Source: Balanoglossus misakiensis
Taxonomy: Eukaryota; Hemichordata
Reading direction: 5' to 3'
NCBI GenBank assembly: GCA_040954595.2
Contig: CM082592.2
Coordinates: 9,982,001 to 10,046,000 of the forward strand
Length of the DNA stretch: 64,000 bases
This document shows, piece after piece, positions 1 to 14,800 of the stretch (positions within the stretch are counted from its first letter, which is position 1; each line of letters starts with the position of its first letter). Position numbers and translations under genes: made by a program. A model generated the notes under the pieces. That model had not been told where the DNA came from. It saw only the letters and a program-made list of their open reading frames with translations, and did no database searches.

Positions 1-3000
1 AAATATTAAATTTGCACATGTTGAGAGAGGGCATGAAATTATCCAGGTTTTTGATGAAAAAATGGGGCCACAGGGCAGTCAGCTCTCCTACAGCACTGGG
101 TATCAAGTTTATGTCATTATCCATTTTGTTCTGTCACTCAGTTCTTGGATACACTCAGAGGCGTGGCTACATTGTTTCATTCCTGGCCTCTGATTGGTCA
201 GTTTTATCTACGCCTGTGATTGGCTGAGCATAACTGAATACATCCTGCATGAGGGGGGTAGCCACAAAACGAGACGATGATAACACCTAACATTGAGCTG
301 TCTATCGCTCCCACCAGCTATAATGAAAGGCTAGTGCGTTTATCACTGAATGGAAAAATAAAAGCAGCCTCGCATTTGAGAGAGAGAGAAAAAAAGAGAA
401 AATTGAAGACAACGTTAGACCTTTATGAATAAAATGCGATGAGAAATGTGACGTACTTGACCCAGTGAACAAGCCTGTCATATTTAGTGACGAAAGAGGC
501 AATTAGGTTACCGGTTAGGAATTGGAAAATTGAAACATCAGAGGCTGTGACCTTTGATTGGAATGGGAGGTGGTTCATAGGGAATGGCCATGTAATATAC
601 ATGAGTCAGCACCATAAAGAGGGATAATGAATGCAAATATGGGGGATTCAATGTGCTTTTGTGCAGTCTATATATATACCGGTACACACGCACATATATA
701 GCAGACAGCAGGACAGCAACGCGGCAATGTGAACATCTTGATAGCTACCAGTGCATATACGCAATCCAGACTGTTGCCAGGCACTGTGTACTTTCCTATT
801 ATAGAGCTGGCTGGCCACTTGTTTATAATTGCCTGCAGTACAGAGACAGACACTCCATGGATATGTACCTGTAGTTGTGTTCTGCGTCTGTTTCCAGGAA
901 CTTCAAACACACGTTGTTGCTGATGTACTCTAGTCTTGGCTGCTACCACATGTCAGACTAGCCCATTGCAACCATGTTTTATCCGTATTACTGTAAGTAG
1001 ACTCCTGTATATAGTACGACCTTGCCCTGACTTTATCCGAGATATGTCTCTCTGTGTGTGTAGGAGTACATTGTCCATGTGATAATGTCACAGCAGTGTG
1101 ACTGTTCAGTGGTAGGGCAATGTGACTGTTATGTCATTGTGACTTCTGATCAACTGCAGGTGGAGTACCATGCTCATGTCCACACCATTTACTTGAGATT
1201 CAAAATTTGGCGTCAAATTTCGCCCGAGAGGAAAACAGAAATTCTGTCCATTTATATTTCCCAGCTGTGCAATGCCATGAAATGTCTGACAAAGGAGGTA
1301 TTATTTTAAATTTCATAATTCATTTCATAAATTTATCATTACTGTAGATGTCTGGTTTCCATTTACGCAGCACTATTAAATCCATATTTTCTTGTACGAT
1401 GTACGCACTGCAGATTATGTCAATGGACTGATTTAAAAATAAAACGCCAATTGCCTAAGTGCTGTTGATAGAATTTCAGTCCAGTCGTGTCCATACTGTT
1501 CAAATTCCCTTTCAGTTTGCATCTCAGATCTGCATATAATCCTTTTTAGTGCAAACAAAAAAGATTCATTAAGCAGGACATTATTATAGCCGAAGGCAAG
1601 TGGATTTTGTATATAGTGGTGACTGATAGAAAACCAAATTGATTGCGTGGTATTTTATCAAAATAGATATGTACGTAAATACCAGTAAGAGGTGAAAGTT
1701 ATTTTTATGGTTTTTTTTTTGCTCACTGATATTTTATTTTAAAAAGTATGCTGGTTGTAAATTGAATTTACATCATAAAATAGTCATTGCAGTATCACTT
1801 TCATTCTTTGAGTATAGATAATATGGCAATTTGCTAAATAATTTGTCTTTCTATTATTAAACTGGTGAAAGTCAGCATCCATTTTAAAATCAGACATCTT
1901 GAAAATTATTTCAGGCCAGTACAAGTGGTTGTTATCTGATAACCTTTGATCTGTCTGGTGTGGTATGTGGGAGATATAATAATCTTAAAATTGTCATTCT
2001 GAAATAAACACAGAAATGTACGCACAGGCAAATTTTTAAAGTCATATTCATGAGTATATTGGACACCATACGGTTGTCCTGTCAAGTACACTACAAATAA
2101 ACGATTCTTCCAATTGTACTATGTGTGATAATGTGATCTGAATTTCTGAACAGAGTAATGACATGGTTGATATCAGAATTATTTAAATTTGATGCATCGG
2201 GCAGACATTTTCCTGACAGTTCCAACCCCCGGGACACGAAATTTAGTATTGATTGCAAAGGAAATGAAAAATATGTCACCCACGTACCAGAAGAGGGGGT
2301 CTTTTGTGGTTCTGTGAATGACATCAAAATGAAAATTATTGACTGCTGCCAAAAAAAGTGATAAAGTTTGATTGGATTGTTTGAAATACCGTCTGATGTT
2401 TGAAAGCTTGGTTTCTGATAGGATAGAGATAACATTGCAGTCCTGGTGAACGTATTAATTCCAGTTGAAATGAGCTTGTATTTACTGGTGACAGGTCACA
2501 TTTGTAGCATTTTTTACACTGGGGAAAAACATTTTGATGTGCTTGTTGCATTTTGTTTGTAAATTATATGGATGTAGATGTTAAAAGGTTAAAGATGTAG
2601 ACATAGCATCATCAAGTGTCAGGTCGTTTACTGTGGTTTCACAACTTGCCAGATATGTGACTATATATCTAAAGACAGTACCCACACAGTCCATCCCCTT
2701 CCAAAACACACATTCTAATAAGCTGGGCCATTTTGATATACAGGCAATCGACCAGAAGTAGAAGTCAACGGCATCGGGTGTTAAAGCTTCCAGTAACTTG
2801 TGGTTCACTGGGTTTGTTTGCTATGAAAAAATTACCGGGTATGGTTTTATACACTATTGTGTATTCTACTCTGCACCAATATTTCTTTATGGTCACCCTA
2901 TAAAAATCTTTCTGTGATATTTTTGCTTTGATGTTTTGATCAAATCATAATCCAAGAGATTAATCTAAAAACAACAAGAATCTGGTCCCCTGCATTTCTT

Positions 3001-6000
3001 GACAACCCTACACTGTCTGCTCGTTTTTGATTCTGTCCCAAAGTGGCCATGGTGACATTGTCCCTAACTGTCCTTGTGATGGCCCCAGACTCTCAAGTTG
3101 TCCTCATCTTGATCTTTCTCAAACTGTCCTCATGATAGCCTGTCCATAATGGCCTGTCCCTAACTGTCCTCTACCTGGCATGTGGGCCTATGACTGTCAA
3201 CATGATCCTGTTTCAAGTTGACTCTGGTCCTCATGATGCAGTTCCTTTCAACATTTCTGCCCTTTACCTGAGTTTCTTTTCAAGTGATTACAATTAAGAT
3301 TGTATTTCATCAGTTTTTTATTAAAATTAGTCTGACTCGTTGACTGCAAGAACACGGGTAGCTGTTTTTTCTTTGAAAAAAAACAACCCAGCCTGGTGAA
3401 TCAAGTAGCAGACAGACAGGTTCATACACGTGTATGCACGCAGACACATGAAAGCCTTTATATACCGTTCAATAACGGCAACGTAATGGGAAAGATTGTC
3501 GGCAGGTTGCGTGTTTGCAACAAAAACGGAACAAGTCGTCCTTCAAACTGACATTTTTGTCCCCGGACAAAAATCATTGAAAACAGGCAGGATTGATTCT
3601 TGCCTCGCATGAAATGAGTAATGAGGAAACCTAACCACACTCCACATGTATGTTTGTTACTCGGCAACCGAGCAGAATATTCAACCGACTGCTTGAATAA
3701 TGGTTAAATGATAATTTCATATTGAGAAATGATTCTGTTTGTGTCCATGTAATTTTAACTTACCCCCCCCCCCCACCACGCAGTTATAGTTAAAGGCAGA
3801 TTCTGCTGTTGAATTTTTCATCATTTACAGTAGATGAAAATGTATCTCGTGTACAAAATCATGCCATTTTAACCTCAATTATGGTCTCCTTTTTGATTTT
3901 ATGAGTTACACTCTGTAATTTACAATTGTATAGTGATTGCCGTGTGGTTGTCTCATCAGCAAAAATTACTTTCACCTTCCGTTGTATTTTTTCATTATTA
4001 TAAGTCCTGCTACCAGGGTGTGTGACGTGATGAGATGGCATATGCTCCATAAAGAGAGGTGTTTTTGTTCATTTGATAGGATTCCAGAAATGATTGCATT
4101 TGAAGCTTTATAATTTAGACGAAACTAATCATAAATAGTGTTTTTTTTGTAATCACACATCGTATTGTTACAAAATGTTGATTTGACAAAGGTGAAAAAT
4201 GTGTTGAGAGTTAAATCTCAATAAATTTGTATGGCATAACCGCCTACATGCACATAGTATGCCATGTATGCAAATACACAGTGATATCCCTCCTGTGTGA
4301 TATAAATCTATATATTTTCATATTTTACATAATTTAACTATAAATTCATTAATATTCTTTTTAATATTTTTATTTATTCAGATACCTAACAAACCATCAT
4401 TTTGTCCACAATTTAGTGTGCGTAATTACCATGGATTTTGATGTTGTGCAACAGTGCCTGATGGAAGATTTGCACATCTAGTTAATATTCATTCAATATA
4501 TCCGGTAGCATCTAACTGTCATTAGCTTCCATCAATCATTATCCCTCTATTATTATTCTATCCGGAATAAAAAGAGGGTCAGAGTGGCATGGGGTATGTT
4601 CTGGAGTCAGTCGGGTTACCAGTGGTATGGATCGTGTCCAGCACAGGAGTTCTGAATTCTGAAATAATATCGGAATCTCAAAGGACCAGAAAATGCATTG
4701 ACAAATATATTTTGTATAGTGTGCGATACAAGATATCGATATTGAAATGTGCAATCTTTCACTTGCAGCTGTATTCAAGCAACAAGTGTGCATGAAAGTA
4801 CTTGTAAATACAGACTATTTGTACTTTATTTTGAATTCTCAAATTTGGCATGATTTAAATAAAATAGACACGCAAATGGAAGACTTGCAGATACCAGAGC
4901 TTAGCCATGTTTGGCCAAAAGCCGTCATCAAAATGTTGTGACGTACAGCTCAAATGAAGGTGCAAATGCGACAAGCATTCAAGAAAATGTCAGTTTATGT
5001 AGCATGGTGGGACTTGATTGTTTATGACAGTTCCTGTATGGAACTGATGACAGCTTTATTGATTTGGAACATGTGGTTTTGATGTCCATTTCAGGCTGCA
5101 GATCATCAGCCAATGAAAGCAGAACTGCTTTGAAAAACAATACATCATGCACTGATGTTGTGAATGGTAATATACGACAGAGTAGAAAGTGTCATTACAT
5201 TTATGTGTCTTTAGCTGGTGTTCCATTAAAAAGACGAAAGATTGTTCTCACTCAAAGTGTCATCCGATTCATTGTCATATATTCTCATAATTTATCATTT
5301 TGATATACATGAGGTATTACAAAGGAGTTGTACTTGTAGCTTGTGTGCGAAGATTCCTAGACAGAAAATAACCCTAGGTTACTGTAAATTCACGTAGAGC
5401 CAGGTTATCAGTCACATCACCAAGCCATGCAGAGTCCTGCCCATTGGAAATTTCCACCTACAAGCATCTATAATTTCAGTCATTAAATGGTTGCTAGACA
5501 ACCTGCTTTGGCAAACCAATAATTCACAGTACTTTGTACACAATCAAACTGTACCCCATACCCACTGTATTATTGGACAAATTTGCTGTTTTCATCACTT
5601 GCATTATCTCAAAGCGTATTCAGATGATGTTTTTATTCTTAAGAAGAATCTAGCTGTAAATCCCATATGGATGGACATATTTCATTGTGAGATCATATAT
5701 TTCCTTCCTAATTCAGCAGAAACCAAGGTAACCATTTATTTTTTTTATGCTGCGTGAAAATATGTGGACTGGTATTTGGAACCGTAAAGCTATGCTCAGT
5801 TGTTCAACTAGTCAATCATAGAGTTAAAAGGATGTGCCTAGCTGGAAAAAATGACAGGGATTTTCATTTCATTAATTGATGTTGTAATCACAACCTCACA
5901 CATGCTGCATTGAACACAGCTGCAGTGTAGATGAATTTATTCTAAATTTTATAAGGAAGGTCTGCAATTGCCCTGGAAACTCAATTTGAGTAAGTTGCAG

Positions 6001-6708
6001 TATTCTTTTCTTCTGGACACGAAAATCATTAATTTTTAATGTGACTTAAACCGTGAATCGAACGGTAGTGATGACAAATCCTGTCGACTGTCATCGTACA
6101 TTTCTGCTGTGATGTTCAGATGGTGGAGGCAATTATCTTCTGGGAGAATTGCATCCAGTTACAAAGAGTCATCCCAAATATAATGTGAAGCTAGTTTGCA
6201 CATCTCAGATAACAGATTTTTTACTAATTAATGATGCATGGTGAACTGCTGGTTTTTTGCGGTTTTCTTATGGGAATTTGAATTACGGTATTATTTAATA
6301 TTTGAAGTTTTTCATTCTATTGATGGAAATTAATCAGCCAAGACAGAGAATGTGATGATGGCAAGACACAAGGATCTCCAAAGTATCTGAGATGGCTTTC
6401 CTTGTCATGAAGTGGTAATCCCTGGTAATGTGTTTAAGTAGCTTAGTATGTATGGAATGGCTGACATGACATAGCAACATCATGACTGATATCAACTGCC
6501 GCTGCTTTGTACATTCCAGACTAAACAGACAACTACATGGAGCTGTGTCTGTTCTCTGCTGCTGTCCACATGTTTGCATGTCACCCCAGACTGGACGTAC
6601 CAGTGGAGGCTTTTACTCTAAATATAAATCACAGGATCAAATTGAAGCAATGACCTGTTGGGCTTTACAAAAGTAGGCATGGTACTTGACATGGGTTTGA
6701 CTTGTTCG

Positions 6709-6801
6709 TTAACGCTTTCACCACCAAGGTTTGGTCCAAATCCACTGTTTTCTATGGTAAAGTTGGACCTCTATAGAGGGAACTGGGGGTGAAAGGCTTA
6801 A
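6709..6801. mobile_element. 93-bp TTAA-flanked MITE-like repeat
   Basis: The element is bounded by TTAA at 6709-6712 and 6798-6801. Just inside, the ends form an imperfect inverted repeat (CGCTTTCACCACC on the left, GCCTTTCACCCCC reading inward from the right). TTAA target duplication with short inverted ends is the signature of non-autonomous piggyBac-like elements, so that is the likely class, but the family is not identified. Its core, 6728-6768, recurs almost exactly at 9712-9752. Confidence 0.55.
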
Positions 6802-9697
6802 ATCATGGTTTGGTCTATCTCCATGTAACTTGTTGATGAAATGTGATATTGCGGCTATTTCATTTGCGACATTGCTGTCCTAAGTAGTCCAGCTGACAGA
6901 AAAAAATCAGAATATCTTGAATAGAATTATTTCTACAGATTCAGACCAGATTCAATAAATTTCTATCGTGTCAGAAATAATTCAGAACTTCATCTCAGGG
7001 CACTAACGCAAAGAATAGTCAGTTAGCAAACGTTCCAGGAAATTGTGTTGCTTCAGGAAACTTCCTTGGGGATAAACTTCCAATATCCAGGAATATTTTC
7101 AAAGACTGTATTGCTTATTCGTCTCTGGAGTATAACCATGCTGTGTTTAGCATTTTAAAACATGGAAAAGCCTGTCAAAGGATTGTGAAACTTCAAAGAC
7201 TGCCTATGATTAATCTGTGCGTTGGCAAAGTCAGTATGGAAGAATCACTGATCAGTAAATAAGTATAATTTCCCAGAGGAGAACTGTGCACTTTTTCAGA
7301 AGAGAAGTGTTCAGAATTCCAAGTGGTGTTCCCACCAAACATGAATAAAAGGCTTAGAATTTTGCCAATTGCTTAAGTAAAATTTCTGGGGAAAGTTCAT
7401 GATATACATCTATTTTACATATAGATAAATGTCAATGGAAATATGAGTAGATTAGTGGTCTAGTGTCTTGCAGCATGGAAGAATTGTTCAAAAATAAGTA
7501 TAAAAATGAAACATCTGCTCCAATTCAGTATCTTATGCCATTAAAATTAGAGATTTTGCAGGCAAGAATTCTGAAACCTTAAATAGGCTTCTCTGACAAA
7601 AAAGTGTAAACATGCTGATGCATTGGGTAATTTAAACTAAACTATGCAAAAAGCATGTGTACTGACGTCTGTTTTTTGTGGAAAAGCTGCTGTGAATAAC
7701 GGCATTTAGAAATTTACTTGATACGGTTACAGCTGCAAAATATTACACACTGTTGGCATCTGTGTTGTCATCTCATATACACTTCTGGCCAGTTTCTTCT
7801 TTTATGTGAAATATTTACATTATACAGAAGATACAACATCCAATTTAGAGATTTGAAGTCCTGGTGTGAACTCTCAGCTCAGAGGTGAATAAGGGCATGG
7901 TTGAAGGTAATCTGACTGGCCAGGTATTGGGTAATACTAGGGATGCATACGTCAGTTAATTTGTATTCTGAACATGTAACGCTTAGAAATGACGCCTTTG
8001 AAAATCTGCCTTCAAAATGGACGCTGATGAAAATGTTCTGTGAAATGAAAGGACAATTTATCGTCCTGTTAGTGTTTTCTATGAGATTCGTGCTGCAAGA
8101 CAGAACTGGAAATGTTGTTAGTCAGTCTGCTGAATAAATGAATTTTTTCTTCCCTATTCAATTCTTTGGACTTCGGAACGGACGATGTGTTCACATTGTT
8201 CACTGCATTGATGGAAACATAATCAGGGATTGGAATTAGAAACCAGGTTTATTGTTATGCCCAGGGAGGCAGTAAGGTAGATACATTAGCTAAGCTTTGT
8301 GCAGAATGTTGTAATTTGCCTTTGAACAGATCCAGATGATTGTATCAGAATTGTGCCCTTCTGCAGATGACGTTCGTAGCAGGGATGTTATCAAATTCAC
8401 CAATATGTTTATCTTTAGGCTCATTTGCTGGTTTAATCAAGCTTTAACACTGTGTGCTGTGACATTTGAGTCAGGTGTCATGTTTGTAGTTCAAGACCTA
8501 ATTTACTCGTTAAAAGAGGTTATTTTTTTCATTGGAAAAAAAAGTCAGAAACTGAACAAAGTCATGGCATTATTGCCTGGATCACGTTTCCTCATCTCCC
8601 CTGAAAATAAGAATTCCACAGTTGAATAGAGTCACCCCAAGAACCTTTCAGTGACCTTTTCAGTTTGGCTTCATTGCCTCTCTGCCAAACAACCCCAAGG
8701 GTAATCTAATAGGCAGATGAATTTGAGGATGAATAAAAAATATCCAAAAAGTCCTCAGCTTTGGGCCTTCAGTTTACTAGTGATCTCAGTGGGGGATTAT
8801 GCAAAAGTAATAACATTTTCCATCAAGGTGATGTTACAGATAGAAAGTCTAAATCAGTGTTGTGGATTACAGAGGGGAGACTGCACGAAAAAAAGCAACC
8901 ATTCCTGTCCCCAGATAAAATTGTTTGTGGGTACAGTTATCTTGCAAATACCAGGCTGTTGTCAATACTGGTTAAGTGTTCCTGTGATTTATATATGCGA
9001 GTCTCCAAGACATCATGTGACATGGTTTGAAACTGACAATACCAATGTATCATGTTCGTTTCGAATCTGTGTTTCGCAATTTACATATGATGGTGGCATG
9101 CTGCATCATTCTTGACCTGGAAAGATATTGTGGGTGCTGCATGCGATAAGCAGATTCCTTCTAATCACCCAGCATAATTTATTGGTTCTTTTAAATGAGG
9201 AACAAGTACTAGGCTGTTTACCAAAATCTCTGTTCTATGAGTAAAAAAAGACAAATCACACGGGTGACTGTTTTATCTTGTTTAAAACAAGCAGGATATT
9301 CTCAGAAACTGGAGAGGATTGTGAATAGTTTGGGGCAATATTTAAATCATGTGTAATAGTGGAAAAATTGCTTTAAAATATCCAAATACTCTGCAAATAG
9401 AAAGAAATATAAAGTGGAGATCTTCAGGTTGAAAACAAAAATATTAAAAATACAGGAAGAGCCTAAGGGGAATTTAGGAATTACGTGTGAATATTGAAAG
9501 GTGTACGGATGTAAAGAAAGGATTATTTATAGCTCTGTACATAACATATGTGCATTTAATTGATCCCGTCCTATTGATTGCATTCTGCGTACATTTGTAC
9601 CATATGCCGGGAGAATATGAGAAATTCCCTGTACATTACAACGTGATCTGACAGGTTTACTGAAGAAAAAAATCCTGTGTGGAAATGAATTTCGAGC

Positions 9698-9775
9698 ATT
9701 CCGTTCACTATGGTTTGGTCCAAATCCATTGTTTTCTATGGTAAAGTTGGACTTAAATACGGAGTAATGGGGATT
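9698..9775. repeat. Second, decayed copy of the 6709 MITE-like repeat
   Basis: The 41-bp segment 9712-9752 (GGTTTGGTCCAAATCCA... to GTTGGAC) matches 6728-6768 at 40 of 41 positions. Flanks are degenerate: a TTCAC trace remains on the left and GGGGATTCAC on the right, and the TTAA ends are no longer clear. It is in the same orientation as the first copy. Confidence 0.6.
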
Positions 9776-11867
9776 CACAGAGCTCGGGTGCCATGGGATT
9801 TGAATCCTGCACGTTGTGTTTTCAGATTTGTTTAAGCCCCAGATTTCAGCATCATGTTACTGATGGATTATGAGGCAGAAGAAAAAAGAAAATATTGGAG
9901 CAGTCTGAACTCAAGACCCCCGTGATGCTGATAGACATCAGTATTGGCCTCTGCATTTTGCTAAGTGGTTTGGTGTGATAGCCTTCTGAGGCACCTATAC
10001 GTAAATGGGCAGACTGTTGAATAATGGGCAAAATGGATTGAAAAAGACGCATGTACACACGTCATCATTATCCCCTGTACAGAAAAAAACCAAGAGCATG
10101 AAAGCCAGAATTTCATGCCCGTAACAGTTTAATCAAAAAAGCAACTAGCTTTGGAGGATTTTCTAAGGGGATACAGTGTTTGAACATTATCATGTTTATC
10201 ATGTAACATACATGTAAGTATACAGCCTTGCATAGCATTCATTTCCATCACCCTGTTACCCCTATGTCCGTATGGGTCAGTCCTCTCCTGTTATTGAAAT
10301 TGATGACGAGACCAATGAATGCCTACTGTTACTGCAAATTAGTTTTCTTTGTGCCAAGTGATAATAGTGCTTCATGATTTCGTACTGATATATTATTTTT
10401 ATCTGTCGAAACCCGTTTTTGAAGGTGACCCATTGAAAATATTTGTAAGGCTGACCCTTGATCCCAATTTCACCAGTTATTCTCAACATCTTAACTTCCT
10501 TAAGTGGATAATAGGGATGGTTTCAAGACAGTCTCCATGGAAACCAAGGTCTTAGTCAGTCCATTAGATAACAATGATAGAGCAGCTTCAGTTTCAAGTA
10601 ATAAAACTTGCAGTGTACGTAGCTGTTGACATCATATTATAATTTTCTGCTGATAGCTCTTGCTTTGACCTGTGGATATTTGGCATATGGACTGTATTTC
10701 TGTTAATTTAGTAATTTAGCCCTTGTGGTTGATCATTATTTCTATCAGAAAAGTTGTAAATCAGTTGTATAAATTTGTCATCATTTGTTAGGTGAATACT
10801 GCCCTCTATATTTGCGATAAATAATGTTTGCGTGCGTAGATAATAACAGGATGTTGACAGGATGTAATGTATTTAGAGTTGTGACCCCCATTTGAGGAGA
10901 ATGTAGGTCAGCCTGACTCAGGACGAAACTATTTGCACTGACCCCATTTGTGACCTTGCCGTGGGTCTGTAAGAAAATATGTTAGCCAGACTGTGGATCA
11001 ACATCCTGATAGCATGTCATCAGACACATATATCAATTTTCAGTTTGTGTAAGATGCTATGCCACAGAAACTTTTAAGAGTGGGGTTCACATTAGATGGT
11101 GTATGCTGGCCCTACACAGGTTGGTTTTAAGTGGGCCCAAAACAGCCAGTGTGAACACTCCATGTTGGAAGAGATTTAATTAGGTTAAAAGCACTCTCGA
11201 GATAAATATAGATGTTTTCATCATTTTGCAACGTCATGTGAGAGAAACTAAAATGCCCACGGATCACGTCAACGCTATATCAGTACGACACATGTATCAG
11301 GTTTAATGGAAGTCATTTCATCTGTCACGCATTGTGTAACAGTCACTGTGTTTACTACCCAGCCATGCGCTCAGTCGGCGTATTGTACTCATCACTGACT
11401 TCATTGTTAAATCCAGATGGGTTATCATCTATGGTTAGTGGACACTTCCGCCGTAGGTTCAATTCCTCATTCAGTGTCATTGACCATAACACTTGCTTTA
11501 AGGCTTTGATCCCTGTTGGATTCTACATGTACTTAGTCATTGCTACAGTATATGGAAAGAATGTGGTCAGGTAAAATATATCAATCAGACTCATTCAGTC
11601 TTCTCACTGATGCATGTGTGTATTTTTTCAGTCAGTTGCTTTGATAAACCTATATCTAAGTGTTCAAATGCGAAAAAGCCCAGACATTTCCTCATCCTGG
11701 GAATATGTGGTTTGCTATTATTTGATAATCTAGGAATCATTTTGCTGACATATGTACTTATTTCCACACTCACACTTCCCTTCCAACAGCATTTCATGTG
11801 ATTTCATTTCCTCAATTTTGATGAAATTTGATGATGAAATTTGTTTTTTCTTCGTTTGATTTTTCAG

Positions 11868-14800
11868 ATTCCAAGAAAGAAGCTGAAGGCAAAGCAAGAC
11901 AACAGGCTGCTGCAGCGGCCGCTGCTGCTGCAGGTAAGACAAGAATTTCTGCTGTTGCTGTTTGACTCTGCAGAATATAGAAAAGCTGCTGTGATTGGTT
12001 GGCTGCATATTAGAGCCAGTGCTTGTAATTGTATGCATCAGAGAAAAATTAGAAATTTCAGTGTGAATATTCACTGATGTGACAAGGCAGTCAAAACACA
12101 ATTGAGACATACGGTGCTATTCTGAGCAACTCTCTTTGTGTAAAGACTGTCAATATGGTAGGCTTCCTGTGCTGTCAAACACACTTTCTGTGGGATGATA
12201 TATACATGTACACTAGTGTATGCTGTCTGTGACAATGCAGAGAAAAAATATCCACCATTACGTCTTCTCAAAACCACCTTACTTCCAACCACAGAAGACA
12301 CTGCATTGACACCAATCTGATTAAAATTGGCAAATAGAGTAAGAGAATGTTAGGGTACATGGATTTTGCCAAATTGAGAAAACTTTGCTTCCAACCTTGA
12401 TGCTGATAAAATCAAATGTTGGCATTCTAAAATCTTATGCACAACAAACATCGAAGTGTTTTGTAAGGAGTGTACTGACACAAACAACTGCAAAAGAAAT
12501 TATTTAGTCCTCTGCTTTGTCAATCATTGGAGCTACAATTTGAGATGGTTGACATTTAATTTGAATGTCTACTTTCCCCGATTCATCATCTTCTGACGTA
12601 CATACTGTCCCTCACAATACAACACAGGCAAGTAGCATGGGCAACTATTAGTCGATGGGATCAATGAGATTGGTTACTGATACCTTGTTATCAGCGAGGA
12701 ATTGTAATTTTGTATGTATGGGTTGCCTAAGAGAGTACTTCAAACAAATTTGATATGTGTGCGGTTTTAATTGGAGTCTTGCATCTCTCTAATACAAGGA
12801 CTCTCATTTGGTCGATCAGCGAGCTTACTTCTGAGTGGGTAAGTGTACAGTCAATGAAATGTGTGGTGATCATTTAATTCTCCTTCAGACTAACACCTGA
12901 AGGTCAGGAGTGTCTGGTCCCTGTAATGAGTATATATTTGAATTCAAAAAGTCATCATATGCACATGTAACAAATTTTTGCAATTTTCACCAAAAACCAG
13001 AGTTACTATACCAAATTCATGAAACTTGCCCTGTATGCATATTCAGTTCATATCTGGTTACAATTTTTGTCTTAATTTGATTTACATTTATCATTTTTAT
13101 TGCCATACCATATCTGCAGATTGTACATGTAATGATATCATTATTACATGTAACTCTATTTTACAGCATGGCAAAATACAGTAACCTTAGACAATAGCTG
13201 TGTTTCAGTATGGCAAGGGTTAATATATGCTGTTCAAAATTAAGGGTTTATCAGCTAGTTGTAAATTTATGCCCCAATATTATTAATAGGATTACATTCT
13301 GTTTGATCAATTTCAAGTAAATGCCAATTACACCATGTTTCTCAGTTGGAAGTTCATTCCTGGCATTTCAAAACATGCAATGGCGGATTTGCAGAGTTGA
13401 AATCGGAGCTGGATATTCTAGATTACAGTTCATGACCTGAAGTTGTTGGCTGTCTGTCAGGGACAGGGCTGTTTGATTCTTTGAATGGAGACAGTTGTAG
13501 GAAATTTTAAGCCGTACATTGCAGGTATTTTTCGATTATAAGTACCAGCGGTGATGCGGTCCATAGTTATGTGGGATGGTGCGATACGTTAACAAATTTT
13601 CTTTGGCAATATGAACACCCCACTGTTCCAGTACAAAGTGTGAAATAAATTGACTGAGTGATTTGGATGATGGCATGCCTGCAGCCTCTGGCATGGTACA
13701 AGGAGCGAGGCAGGGGGCATCATATTCCATTGGTATGCACCCCTATGATCAATTGACTAGCGTAGGAGTGAGCGACCTCTGTTGGCCTCAGCCAGAGGAG
13801 CTACACGTACCATGGAATAATGTGTACATTTATAGCACCATGTCCATAGTACGGCAATAAAATGTCACTCAATTCCCTTTGCAGCTGACAGGATCACTGA
13901 CTCTATTTTTGTTCGCTAACGTTCACAAATAAAGATTAACCTGACAATTGAAATGACTTCAATACTGTTGACGGCAGCTTGTAATGTGTTCACCTTTTAT
14001 TTCGTTGTATAGCTGTTTGGCTTGGTGGTGCTGTTGGGGAAAATCCACTATGTTTGTATAATACTGAACTCATGCATGTCCCACTTCATTTGTGATATAA
14101 TATACACATATTGCCGATGTCACTGGTTTAGGAAATAGAGGTGACACAGGGGACTGTCGACAGATCAAAACTGGCATCGAGGGATTTCGTGATTCAGTAT
14201 TGAATTGGCACCATATTGAGGGATAGTTGTCAGATATATGTACTAGACACTCCCACTCTTGTGTTCAGTAAAAAAATCGCGGCAGTCCTGGTTTAATTCT
14301 ATCAGGAATAACAGGTCTGTATGATAGTAGACGCAGCAAAATAATTGTGCCTGCATGCGTGGTGCACCAAGCAGTGATTATATGATATGAATAATGGAAG
14401 GCGTTCTGGGAAAGACGAAACTGCTTCTGGGGTTATTCATAAATGCAGACATCAAAATTTTATCAGTCGAACAGGATATGAATATTTCACTAGACTTCAC
14501 TGAAAAGTAACTTCAGTGCAAGTCAACGTCCTCAGTGGTTATAATATTCTCTGCACTTTAAGCAGTGCATTACTGATGTGTGTATTCATAGAGGAGACAT
14601 CAACACAAGGTGATGGGATTTTTCCAGAGCGACTCCCAGATCTGATTACAGAGGATCAGATTTCGCTAACCTGAGTGACTACACTCCAGGACTAACCTAG
14701 AATAGTATGACCTGTGCAGTGATAGAGACAGCACAGACTAGACAAGCAGTTGTACGTGTACTGTAATGCGTTCTCATTCACTTGGTTTTACAGCGCAAGA

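Larger units (their letters stand above)
1..11867. other. Long stretch without recognised exons (probable MED15 5' intron or upstream DNA)
   Basis: No reading frame here resembles a known protein, and none of the open frames (the longest is 132 codons, at 8717-9115) shows codon bias or good flanking splice sites. The first MED15 exon I can identify starts at 11868 in mid-codon, so at least part of this stretch should be intron. I looked for the MED15 KIX domain, which in animals lies directly upstream of that exon, and did not find it, but reading by eye can miss short exons. The stretch holds a run of 12 C at 3763-3774, a degenerate CCTGTCC/ACTGTCC-rich patch near 3045-3190, and two copies of a small repeat (6709-6801 and about 9698-9775). 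Confidence 0.5.

Noticed and set aside
8717-9115. 132-codon + strand ORF
   Set aside because: Codon use is like the surrounding AT-rich DNA, it overlaps another open frame of similar length, and it has no recognisable domain.
11440-11475. Possible tRNA T-arm (GGTTCAATTCC)
   Set aside because: The stem does not pair over five bases and no acceptor, D or anticodon arms could be found nearby.
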